Shown: piece after piece, positions 39,001 through 44,634 of the stretch
Position numbering within the stretch: the stretch's first letter is position 1
How the letters are laid out: every line of letters begins with the position of its first letter
NCBI GenBank assembly: GCA_016795385.1
Contig: JAEUHI010000046.1
Location: 151,168 to 215,167, forward strand
Origin: Verrucomicrobiales bacterium
GTDB lineage: Bacteria > Verrucomicrobiota > Verrucomicrobiia > Verrucomicrobiales > DEV007
Length of the DNA stretch: 64,000 bases
Direction: 5' to 3'
Program-made: the position numbers and the translations under genes
Notes under the pieces: generated by a model
Databases searched by the model: none
What the model was told of the DNA's origin: nothing
The model's input: only the letters and a program-made list of their open reading frames with translations

Positions 39001-42000
39001 AAGGTCAGCGACCTCAATCTCCTCGATGCGAAGGAAGAGAAGAAGGTCCTCGTCGATCTCAACGAGACCCTCGCCGCCTATGAAAAGGACGGCCTTCTCC
39101 ACGAACTCATCGAAGCCGTCGCGCTCGAGAACGACGAGGAAACCGCCGTCGTCTTCGGCGACGCCCAGGTCACCTACGGGGAACTCAACCGCCTCGCCAA
39201 CGGCGTCGCCCGCGATCTCGCGGCGGCCAAGGTCGGGGCAGGGGACACCGTCGGCGTGCTCGCCGATCGTTCCCCGCGCATGATCGCCGCCCTCCTCGGC
39301 GTGCTCAAGACCGGCGCCGCCTACGTGCCGCTCGATCCCGAGTTCCCGGCCTCGCGTCTCGAACTCATGCTCCAGGACGCCGCGCCCAAGGCGCTCGTCG
39401 CCTCCGGTCGCCTCGTCGCGACCTTGCCGGCCGGATCGTGGAGCGTCATCGATCTCGACCAAGTCGAAGGCACCTCGAAATCCCCCGGATTGAAGGGCCT
39501 CTCCAGCGATTCGCTCGCCTACATCATCTACACCTCCGGTTCCACCGGCAAACCGAAGGGCGTCGAGATCCCGCACCGCGCCGCCGTCAACTTCCTGCGT
39601 TCGATGCAGACCGAGCCCGGATTCACCTCCGAGGATCGACTGCTCGCGGTCACGACGCTTTCCTTCGACATCTCCCTCCTCGAGATGTTCCTGCCGCTCC
39701 TTTCCGGCGCAACCGTGGTCGTGGCTTCGGCCGAGGATGTGAAGGACGGACGCCGTCTCGCCAAACTCCTCGCCACCGAGGACATCACCGTGATGCAGGC
39801 CACGCCCGCGACCTGGCAGATGCTGCTCGACAGCGGCTGGGAAGGCCAGAGCGGACTCCGTATCTTCTCCGGTGGGGAAGCAATCTCGCGCCGCCTCGCC
39901 AACGCCCTCGTCAATTCCGCCGCCGAGGTCTGGAACCTCTATGGACCGACCGAGACCACGGTCTGGTCGACGGTGGAGCGCGTCGTCGAAGGTGAAGCCG
40001 CCATCACGATCGGTCATCCCATCGCCAATACCCAGGTCTACCTGCTCGACGAACACCTGCGTCCCGTGCCGTCGGGCTTCACCGGCGAACTCTGGATCGG
40101 CGGCGACGGCCTTGCCCGTGGTTATCGGAATCAGCCCGAGTTGACCGCCGCTTCCTTCCGCGAAGTGGAGCTGCCCCTCGTCGGGAAACGCCGCATCTAC
40201 CGCACCGGCGACCTCGCCCGCTGGACCCGCGACAACCGCCTCGAGTGCCTCGGTCGCGTCGACTTCCAGGTGAAGCTGCGCGGCGTCCGCATGGAGCTCG
40301 GCGACATCGAGACCCAGATGGCCGCCATCCCCGGCATCCGCCAGGCCGTCGTCGTGAAACGCGAAGACCTGCCCACCGGCGAAGGTCTCGTCGGCTACTA
40401 CCTCGCCGAGGGAGCCGCCCTCGAGCCCGCCGCGATCCGCCAGCAGCTCTCCGCCGTCCTGCCGCAGAGCTACGTGCCGGCCTACTTCAAGGCCCTCGAG
40501 GAATTCCCGCTCACGCCGAACCGCAAGATCGACCGCAAGCGTCTCCCGCTGCCGTCCTTCGGAGCGACCAAGGAAGGGGAAAAAGTAGCCCCGCGCAACG
40601 CGGTCGAGGCGAAGATCCTCGGGGTCTTCCAGCAGCACTTCGAATCGGCCGAGGTCGGCGTTTCGGACAACTTCTTCGAGATGGGCGGCGACTCGCTCCT
40701 CGCCCTGCGCATCATCGTGGCGCTCTCCGAGGAATTCGGACAGCAGATCCCGGTCGATGCCTTCCTCACCCATCCGAGCATCGAGCAGCTCGCCGCTTAC
40801 CTCGGCAGCGAACCAGTCGCGGAAAAGGCGGCGGAGGCACGCACCCCGACACCCGTGCCCGCCGGCATCAGCGCCGAGGACCTCGATCACATCAGCATCG
40901 AGATGGCCGCCGAGACCATGCCGAAGCTCGATGCCGTCGCGCTCACTTACATCCCCGAAGTCCTCGCGAACCTCTCCGGCTTCAGCCGCGACGAGATCTC
41001 CGAGCGCCTCTTCGCCGGGAAACCGCGCCTCACCAACGTCTACGAACTCGAGCAGGGCCGCATCGGCGTCGTCATGCTGCCGTGCTACGAAGCCGACTTC
41101 TACAAGAACCAGGCCGCGGTGAAGGCCCCGCTCCTCGCCGCCCTGAAGATGGCCGGAGAGGCCGGAGCCACTTCCGTCTCGCTCACGGGTGTGATTCCCT
41201 CGGCGACGGACCACGCCCGCGAAATCGTGAAGTGGATGGAAGGCGGGAAAGACCTGCCCGAGATCACCACCGGCGACGCGACCCGTTCCGCCACGATCGT
41301 GAAATCGGTCGAGGGCATCCTCGCGGCGGCCGGACGCAAGATCGAGAACGAAACCGTCTCCGTCGTCGGCCTCGACTCGATCGGATTCGGCACCCTGCGT
41401 CTCATGCTCGACGTCCTCGAGCATCCGAAGCACCTCATCCTCTGCGATCCCTACCAGACCGACGACCAGATGAGCCGTCTCCGCGACCGCGTCCGCGACG
41501 CCGGATACTTCGGCCAGATCGACATCGTCAAGAACGGCGGGGCCCTGCCGCCCGAGGTCTACGAGGCCTCGCTCGTCGTCGCCTCGTCGAATCTCCCCGG
41601 CGTCCTCCGGATTCCCGCGCTGAAGCCGGGAACGCTCGTGGTCGATTACAGCTTCCCGCCCGTCTTCAAGCTCGACGAGGCCGTGAAGCGCTTCGTCACC
41701 CAGGGCGACATCCTCTTCACCACCGGTGGGGAATTGAGCCTGCCCGGCGTGGTCGGCGAGACGATCTACCTGCCCGAGGATCTCGAGGGACTCGATGAAG
41801 GGGTGCAGACCGCCTTCCTCAACTTCCTCGGCAGTCGCGACCGCCACGAGATCACCGGCTGCGTTCTCGCCAGCCTCGTTACCGGCAAGGCCGAAGGTGT
41901 CGTCGCCACGGTCGGGCCGCTCGAGAACGGCGATGCCCGCGCCCACTACGACTACCTCACCGAATTTGGCGCCGTCCCCGCGAAGCTGCAGATGAGCGGT

Positions 42001-42066
42001 TTCTTCCTTCCTGAAGAAGCCATCACCGCGTTCCGCGAAGGCAAAGCGAATTCAAACAAATCGTGA
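30037..42066 (+). CDS. Hybrid type I PKS-NRPS megasynthase with AAR-like C-terminal reductase domain
   Basis: The protein has 4009 residues. Domains in order: KS 10-435 (C181 in DTACSSA, H316 in HGTGT, H356); AT 550-860 (GHSVGE, S642; AFHT favours malonyl-CoA); DH about 910-1200 (H941, D1105; the Gly of HxxxGxxxxP is Asp); C-methyltransferase about 1340-1620 (LEVGAGTG 1418-1425); a KR-like structural region; ER about 1830-2150 (HAGTGGVG 1971-1978); KR 2169-2355 (TGGAGGFG; LDD 2260-2262, B-type; S2304, Y2317, N2321, K2280); ACP (S2476); C 2545-2990 (HHIVSDA, H2678/H2679, D2683); A 3030-3500 (pocket DILQFGLVWK, near the glycine code); PCP (S3553); and residues 3610-3990, a Rossmann domain like cyanobacterial acyl-ACP reductase. 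No thioesterase and no dedicated tailoring genes adjoin. A reduced, possibly methylated acyl chain condensed with glycine is inferred as the product. Confidence 0.95.
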   Translation: MSDSTQATHEPLAIVGIGCRLPGGVNGPESFWQLMVEGRSGIVPVPVDRWNRERWHHENVDIPGKMITKWGGFIHDFDRFDSQFFGISPREALRMDPQQRWLLEAAWESLEDAGIPPVSLRGSNTAVYVGIASNDYANVAQSDPRNVDVHTNSGSTLSIASNRISYLFDFKGPAVSVDTACSSALVAINLACESIWAGEASMALAGGVNALLTPDASIGFSKATMLSPSGQCFAFDDRANGYVRGEGAGIFTIKKLADAQRDGDRVYCVIRAAVINQDGHTSSMTVPGVETQAKMLEDALAKSGIQPKHVRYMEAHGTGTPVGDPIETRALGMVLSRGRDEGDYCLIGSVKTNVGHLESGSGVAGLAKAALVLYHDQVPGNLNFKRPNPNIPFEEFKLKVATELQPLPHLGDLPPVVGVNSFGFGGTNSHILLEAPPKPVVKAKESLPLTISSGSAKSVERPVLLPLSARTDDALRDTVIRWRRFLRASEEQLGDIAAAAGTKREHHDHRLAIVAKDREDLIHRLTEWLAEGDRSGQVFSGRPVAEAHPLVFVFTGQGAQWWAMGQDLIQREPVFRKVLEEIDSYLKPLAGWSLIEEMTRDEASSQINRTNIAQPAIFGLQVALAELWKSWGIRPSKVVGHSVGEVAAAYVAGAYSLEDAVKVIYHRSRLQDQTGGKGRMVAVGLSQSEARKAIAGKEDQVQVAVINSPGMVTLAGDTAPLEEVVAGLEAQGKFVRWLRIDYAFHTHQMEPIREELLEVLADIKPLPTSIPYISTVTGGVCEGTKLDAQYWWQNVREAVLFAPAIASLIRAGEDSFLEVGPHPALQNPIMECLSDQNRKGFYFSSLKRKTDESEEMLGSLARLHLHGYGIDWDSVNQATGVIVRLPTYAWQHERFWLESAEGHYLRCAPIEHPLLGLAQTAPRPTWRFDLDPRYFTWLDDHRFWDSVVFPAAGYGEIGLAIARKLFPGENYAVEDLEMKKALFVTEEKVPTVEVVFDPITKVFQIFSSTGEYKDWDLNSQGVLRKLPVPADASADLNAIKAGLPRHFTHEEYYEDYEEAGYQFRPLFQHLQNVWRKDGEALAEIVAPEGLKDTIPDHHFHPAVLDACFHTVKGGQVIPDGALATDYFYLPAAIRSIRLYTDKPPLRLWGHAKVNSDNDREYIIADIKVYDDGGRLVAEIYGFRADRVEQSKADDLEKCLYQASWEPLLLKGTRIDGPAKIPAPAELVKAANEGLQALYDARGLGNHYGKFLPAMEELSRQFIVNAYLDLGWQPRVGDRVTVAGHMRDLMIADHHRKLVFGQLTALTEGGFLKSVGEEEWEVIEVPVREEALKWVDRLAKQMPEFASEAELQRLAGPNLAGVLCGEKDPIEVLFPGGSSRVMERFYREGADFPVINEQIRLALAAAVKNLPERRAIRVLEVGAGTGSLTGQILTVFPPDRTEYFFTDNGPTFLQAAQDRFEENFPFVEYKIFDCEKDPVAQGFEPHHFDLIIASNVIHATADLSVTMGNLRKALAPDGILMFLEVTWRRAALDNVFGLLPGWWRFSDKELRKRSALLTRSEWEKFLTSLDFRDVTSFISSPNAKEDQQACLVARAPEPVEVVSDDDATAGSGESAEAVAAETILITRDQSGLAERLAKALASDAVAVQVVDGTLAAIDAALDEVAASGGIVRGLIHTLSLDHPKADQLDEASLNAAQNTGVRFAHQLFKSITGREWTKRPRVFFLTRGTLPVLPGESLPGLASAPLTGLLRVANNEQPDFIWTQIDLDPADNPNEIEDLVAEISLVGKEHEIAFRGNGRYVRRVHRVKSDELPPRKRNAVAKDGSITPYRLQIDKPGILTNLSLNETIRREPGADEIEVLVKAGGINFRDVMKALGIYPGQPVDLKWFGDDFSGTVIRVGSAVKDLKPGDDVVGMAPYCFRSHVTVHRNMVFRKPETMSHTEAATLPTVFLTSHYAINELARMEKGESILIHAGTGGVGQAAIQIAKHLGLTIFATAGSKEKRQLLTDMGVDHVLDSRTLKFADDIMEITNGEGVDAVLNSLAGDFIPKNFSVLKTFGRYMEIGKVDVYGNSKIGLEPLRNNISFFVIDLAQHLQSKPAYIARMFSDLEAKFYDGSYVPLPNHVFPVTEVVEAFRFMAAGKHIGKNVLDFDLPEIEIGQPTEAGHRFRGDGTYLITGGAGGFGLELATWMAKNGAGHFALMSRSGPNAESLEKIEALRATGVEVIDARGDVTSRADLDRIIADIQEGGAPLIGVIHGAMVLDDEFIVELDEARFDKVLLPKMLGAWNLHEATLGIPLEHFISFSSFSAVIGAVKQSNYNAGNVFLDQLSHHRRALGLPALTFNWGALEGAGFVARNEKTQQYLEMVGLGATNMDETLYLFGLGVPTDAVQLGTARCDWGALARFSPSVSGSNMFLDVVPRSNSSGGDSMAARILEAPAEKRLGMVEDLIAAQVGAVLGTDASRLDKDTPLTNLGLDSLMAIELVNRIEEKLAMSMPMGSVLNGPNIRDLSIPVLEKLIEAGGSAAGQGGGSGIDASSLVPFEATGEMPEVFPLSEGQKALWFLNRLAPDSSAYNLVFSGKFRPLLDIVAMKKAFALLFERHPLIDTTFVTRGGEPVQIVHKGRTIDFREHDCTALDDVQLKALISEHADRPFNLERGPVVRLELFRTADNAHVALLSMHHIVSDAWSISVMIQDLIEYYFSAKAGRTPKVEPIAATYADFVKWEQAHLASGAGDKMFEFWKEHLAGAPSAIDLPTDRPRPPVQTFNGATFGFQFDASLTEEVDGLAKKHGVTLFTTLLSAYNLLMHRYCRQEDLVIGVPLAGRTQQELRNSVGYFINPVPIRSTLAEDLTVADYLAANSRSVNGALENQQYPLARLVDRLHTVRDAGRSPLFQVSFSMEKVPGIDEQGIAVFLIGQGGHTFHVGDLSMETVDLSTRHSQFEITLTLEEAGGQLFGCWHYNRDLFDEATIVELGRLYEQVLREMCRVPGAKVSDLNLLDAKEEKKVLVDLNETLAAYEKDGLLHELIEAVALENDEETAVVFGDAQVTYGELNRLANGVARDLAAAKVGAGDTVGVLADRSPRMIAALLGVLKTGAAYVPLDPEFPASRLELMLQDAAPKALVASGRLVATLPAGSWSVIDLDQVEGTSKSPGLKGLSSDSLAYIIYTSGSTGKPKGVEIPHRAAVNFLRSMQTEPGFTSEDRLLAVTTLSFDISLLEMFLPLLSGATVVVASAEDVKDGRRLAKLLATEDITVMQATPATWQMLLDSGWEGQSGLRIFSGGEAISRRLANALVNSAAEVWNLYGPTETTVWSTVERVVEGEAAITIGHPIANTQVYLLDEHLRPVPSGFTGELWIGGDGLARGYRNQPELTAASFREVELPLVGKRRIYRTGDLARWTRDNRLECLGRVDFQVKLRGVRMELGDIETQMAAIPGIRQAVVVKREDLPTGEGLVGYYLAEGAALEPAAIRQQLSAVLPQSYVPAYFKALEEFPLTPNRKIDRKRLPLPSFGATKEGEKVAPRNAVEAKILGVFQQHFESAEVGVSDNFFEMGGDSLLALRIIVALSEEFGQQIPVDAFLTHPSIEQLAAYLGSEPVAEKAAEARTPTPVPAGISAEDLDHISIEMAAETMPKLDAVALTYIPEVLANLSGFSRDEISERLFAGKPRLTNVYELEQGRIGVVMLPCYEADFYKNQAAVKAPLLAALKMAGEAGATSVSLTGVIPSATDHAREIVKWMEGGKDLPEITTGDATRSATIVKSVEGILAAAGRKIENETVSVVGLDSIGFGTLRLMLDVLEHPKHLILCDPYQTDDQMSRLRDRVRDAGYFGQIDIVKNGGALPPEVYEASLVVASSNLPGVLRIPALKPGTLVVDYSFPPVFKLDEAVKRFVTQGDILFTTGGELSLPGVVGETIYLPEDLEGLDEGVQTAFLNFLGSRDRHEITGCVLASLVTGKAEGVVATVGPLENGDARAHYDYLTEFGAVPAKLQMSGFFLPEEAITAFREGKANSNKS

Positions 42067-42079
42067 GCCGTCCGCCAGT

Positions 42080-42112
42080 CAAGAGGGTCGGGTCGTAGAC
42101 TTGACCCTCTTG
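42080..42112. other. Fifteen-base-pair hairpin just after the PKS-NRPS stop codon
   Basis: CAAGAGGGTC at 42080-42089 and GACCCTCTTG at 42103-42112 are perfect inverted copies. The inner bases extend the stem to fifteen pairs with two G-T wobbles, closing on a GTA triloop. No T tract follows, so this alone is not a rho-independent terminator. It lies 13 bases after the stop codon, where it could protect the 12-kb message. It shares arm sequence with elements near 16269 and 46525. Confidence 0.65.
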
Positions 42113-42128
42113 GGCATGACCCCGCAGG

Positions 42129-42174
42129 CCCCGTCTTCACCAGAAAACTCTGGACGAGACGGGGTTTTCTGTTT
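42129..42174 (+). terminator. Rho-independent terminator of the PKS-NRPS gene
   Basis: CCCCGTCT (42129-42136) pairs perfectly with AGACGGGG (42157-42164), and inside it CCAGA pairs with TCTGG around an AAAC loop. TTTTCTGTTTT follows at once. The site is 62 bases after the stop codon and 29 bases before the OmpH-like gene, so the synthase message is probably separate from the downstream genes. Confidence 0.8.
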
Positions 42175-42202
42175 TACGCTCCGATCTCTTTCGAAAACCC
42201 TC

Positions 42203-42859
42203 ATGCAGATGAAATCCATCCTCCTCAGTACTTTCGCCCTCCTTGCTCTCGCCCTCCCGGCCGCCGCCCAGAAAGGCGGGGTCGCCGTGCTCGATATCGA
42301 CGAAGTCGCCCGCCAGCTGGGTGTCGAGGAGAAGGTGCGCGTCGACCTGCTCAACATGCAGAACAATCTGAATGCCGACCTTCAGCGCACCCAGGAGACG
42401 ATGCAAAAGCAGATGACTGGCGTCGAGGAAGCGGCCGGTGAGAATCCCAGCGAAGAGCAAAAGCGCCAGATCATCGCGACCAATCAGCAACTGAACGAGG
42501 AATTCAACCGTCTCAAAGGCCAGGCGCAGAACACCTTGGCGCAGGAGCGGGTCCGCATGATCAACGAATTTCGCATCCGGCTCGAACCCATCGCCTTGAA
42601 GGCGGCCCAGGAAGCCGGGCTCGAAGTCGTGTTGATGAAAGTCACGCCCCCCGTTTTCACCTATGCCACGAACGTCGACATCACCCAGGCGACCGTGAAG
42701 CTCGCGCTCGAGGCGGGCATGCAGGTGAAGGCCGCGGAGGTGACCAATGCCCCCGCTCCCGCCGCGACTCCTGCGACCCCGGCGGCTCCTGCGGGTGACG
42801 ATGCCAAAGCAAAGGGCAAGGGCGACGGCAAGGAAAAGGGCAAGGCAAAAGGCGAGTGA
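42203..42859 (+). CDS. OmpH/Skp-family periplasmic chaperone-like protein
   Basis: The frame encodes 218 residues from the ATG of MQMKSILLSTFALLALALPAAAQ; the ATG at 42209 is equally possible. After the signal peptide, GGVAVLDIDEVARQLG opens the OmpH fold. A long Gln/Glu/Lys-rich coiled coil follows (LLNMQNNLNADLQRTQETMQKQM to QAQNTLAQERVRMINEFR). The end is low complexity: Ala/Pro then Gly/Lys repeats (AKGKGDGKEKGKAKGE). Skp-like proteins hold unfolded outer-membrane proteins in the periplasm. Upstream in-frame codons overlap the terminator and are not part of the gene. Confidence 0.72.
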   Translation: MQMKSILLSTFALLALALPAAAQKGGVAVLDIDEVARQLGVEEKVRVDLLNMQNNLNADLQRTQETMQKQMTGVEEAAGENPSEEQKRQIIATNQQLNEEFNRLKGQAQNTLAQERVRMINEFRIRLEPIALKAAQEAGLEVVLMKVTPPVFTYATNVDITQATVKLALEAGMQVKAAEVTNAPAPAATPATPAAPAGDDAKAKGKGDGKEKGKAKGE

Positions 42860-42881
42860 TCCCATCCCGCGAGCGAATTTT

Positions 42882-43958
42882 ATGGCTACCAAAATCGGCG
42901 TTATCGGAGCGGGCGGCATGGCCCGCTATCACATCGACGGATTCAGAAAAGCCGGCGGCGAAGTGGTCGCCATGGCCGACGTGAACGTCGAGGCCGCGAA
43001 GGCTTCGGCGGCTTCCAACGGGATTGAAAAGGTCTACGGCGACGTGGCCGAGCTCCTCGCGAGCGACATCGATGCCGTCTCGATCATCGTTCCGAACAAG
43101 TTCCACGCCCCTCTCGCGATCCAGGCGATGGAGGCAGGCAAGCATGTCTTCTGCGAAAAACCCCCGGCAATGAACGCCGGCGAGGTCCACGACATGATCG
43201 CCGCCCGCGACAAGGCGGGGAAGGTGTTGATGTTCAATTTTAACAACCGCGCCCGTCCCGAGTCGCGCGAGATGAAGAAGTTGATCGACAGCGGTGTGGT
43301 CGGTCGCATCAATTCGGCCCAGGCCAAATGGATCCGGCGCACCGGCATTCCCGGTTTCGGCGGATGGTTCACGACCAAGGCGCTTTCGGGAGGAGGTCCC
43401 GTGATCGACCTGCTCCACATGATGGATCTGGCGATCTACTTCATGGGCAATCCGAAGCCGGCTCATGTCATGGCGCAGATTTTCAACGACCACATCACCT
43501 TGAAGGAGTTCAAGGGCCCCTGGGGGATCCCGGACCGCGAGGGTGGCACCACGGACGTCGAATCCGCCGCCCACGGGTTCGTCACTTTCGAGACGGGCCA
43601 GGTCCTCAGCTTCCAGATGTCGTGGGCCGAGATGATCAAACGCGAGGAGGTCTCCGTGGTTTTCCAAGGCGTGAAAGCCGGTGGCAAGGTGGAGCGTCTT
43701 TTCGGCACCGATGGTCTCGACGATACCGCGATCGACACCTGCGAACTCTACACGCAGACCGGCGGGCAGCGGGTCGACACGACCATCACGGTGGAGCCTT
43801 GTGAAGACATGGGCCGGATCAACTCCGCGGCGAATTTCGTCGAGGCGATCGAAGGCAAGGCGGCTCCGCTCAACAACGCCGAGCAGGGGCTCGCCCTCAT
43901 GCAGATCATCGACGCGATCTATGCCTCGGCGGCCGGCGGCAAGCCGGTGGCGATCTGA
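42882..43958 (+). CDS. Gfo/Idh/MocA-family NAD(P)-dependent oxidoreductase
   Basis: The protein has 358 residues from the ATG of MATKIGVIGAGGMARYHIDGF; upstream in-frame codons overlap the previous gene and are discarded. GVIGAGGMARYH is the Rossmann loop, and CEKPPAMNAGEVHDMI contains the conserved EKP of the family. The C-terminal alpha/beta domain has GGPVIDLLHMMDLAIYFMG with the DLxxH-like site. Family enzymes oxidise or epimerise sugars and inositols, and PVC genomes carry many. There is no signal peptide, so it is cytoplasmic. It lies 22 bases after the OmpH-like gene. Confidence 0.9.
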   Translation: MATKIGVIGAGGMARYHIDGFRKAGGEVVAMADVNVEAAKASAASNGIEKVYGDVAELLASDIDAVSIIVPNKFHAPLAIQAMEAGKHVFCEKPPAMNAGEVHDMIAARDKAGKVLMFNFNNRARPESREMKKLIDSGVVGRINSAQAKWIRRTGIPGFGGWFTTKALSGGGPVIDLLHMMDLAIYFMGNPKPAHVMAQIFNDHITLKEFKGPWGIPDREGGTTDVESAAHGFVTFETGQVLSFQMSWAEMIKREEVSVVFQGVKAGGKVERLFGTDGLDDTAIDTCELYTQTGGQRVDTTITVEPCEDMGRINSAANFVEAIEGKAAPLNNAEQGLALMQIIDAIYASAAGGKPVAI

Positions 43959-43978
43959 TCGACGGGACAACGTTTTCG

Positions 43979-44012
43979 GAAAGGGCGGGGGATCGGTCTC
44001 CCGCCCTTTTTT
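43979..44012 (+). terminator. Rho-independent terminator after the Gfo/Idh/MocA gene
   Basis: GGGCGGG at 43983-43989 pairs with CCCGCCC at 44000-44006. The flanking A residues extend the stem into TTTTTT at 44007-44012. It lies 25 bases after the stop codon. The remaining bases to 44084 hold no recognised element. Confidence 0.8.
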
Positions 44013-44084
44013 CGTACCGTGGGGGAAGCCTTCCCGGAATGCGCGATTGCCACGGCGCGGGTGGATGCGTTAGCCTCGACGGCG

Positions 44085-44627
44085 ATGGGAATCCGCGAAT
44101 GGTTGATCGGCTGCGCGATGATCGGGGCGATGATGTGGCCCGCGACCGCGCATGATTCGCTCTACCACTATCTCGAGGTGACCATACCGCGGGGCGGAGG
44201 GCCGGCGCAGATTACGTTTTCCGTTCACGCCGCCGACCTCGCATCGGCCCGGGCGCTCGGCGCGGATCCGACGGCCACGGATCTCACGTGGTTGGAAGGC
44301 CGAACGACCGCGGAACTGGCCCCGGTCCTGGCCGATGCGCGGCGATTCTTCGAAGAGACCTTCGACCTCCGGAGACAGGAGATTCCCATCGATCTGGGGA
44401 AGGAGGTTCGCTTTCCGGAGGCCGGGGTGCTGGCGGCCGGGATCGAGGCGGCCCGCCCCGGTTTTCTGGTGGGAACGTTGTCGCTGCCTGCTGATGCGAC
44501 GGAGGTAAGGCTTTTGCACCTCATTGGCTCCGGCAAGCGGCTCATGGTGGTGGTGAATCGTCCCGGTGCCTTTCCGGAAGTGCGCGATCTGGCACCCGGA
44601 GATTCCACCACGCTCGCTCTTCCCTGA
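44085..44627 (+). CDS. Exported protein of unknown function
   Basis: The frame encodes 180 residues from the ATG of MGIREWLIGCAMIGAMMWPATAH, which gives a clear signal peptide. The mature part (YHYLEVTIPRGGGPAQITFSVHAADLASARALG) looks like an all-beta domain resembling nickel-transport or DUF4198-like exported proteins, but no family is claimed. A longer frame upstream would put the signal inside the protein. It ends seven bases before the metallo-beta-lactamase-fold gene and is probably co-transcribed with it. Confidence 0.6.
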   Translation: MGIREWLIGCAMIGAMMWPATAHDSLYHYLEVTIPRGGGPAQITFSVHAADLASARALGADPTATDLTWLEGRTTAELAPVLADARRFFEETFDLRRQEIPIDLGKEVRFPEAGVLAAGIEAARPGFLVGTLSLPADATEVRLLHLIGSGKRLMVVVNRPGAFPEVRDLAPGDSTTLALP

Positions 44628-44634
44628 CCCTGAC

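Noticed and set aside
40245..41798. Arg-rich plus-strand frame inside the PKS-NRPS gene
   Set aside because: It is an out-of-frame shadow of the adenylation, carrier and terminal domains.
34645..41946. Very long open frames on the minus strand opposite the PKS-NRPS gene (34645-38400 and 38422-41946)
   Set aside because: They are antisense shadows of GC-rich codon usage. Their translations lack domains and the plus strand encodes clear catalytic motifs throughout.
40858..42066. Terminal synthase domain considered as an SDR thioester reductase or thioesterase
   Set aside because: There is no GxSxG elbow and no SDR Y-x3-K or N-terminal GxTGxxG pattern. The motif order fits AAR better.
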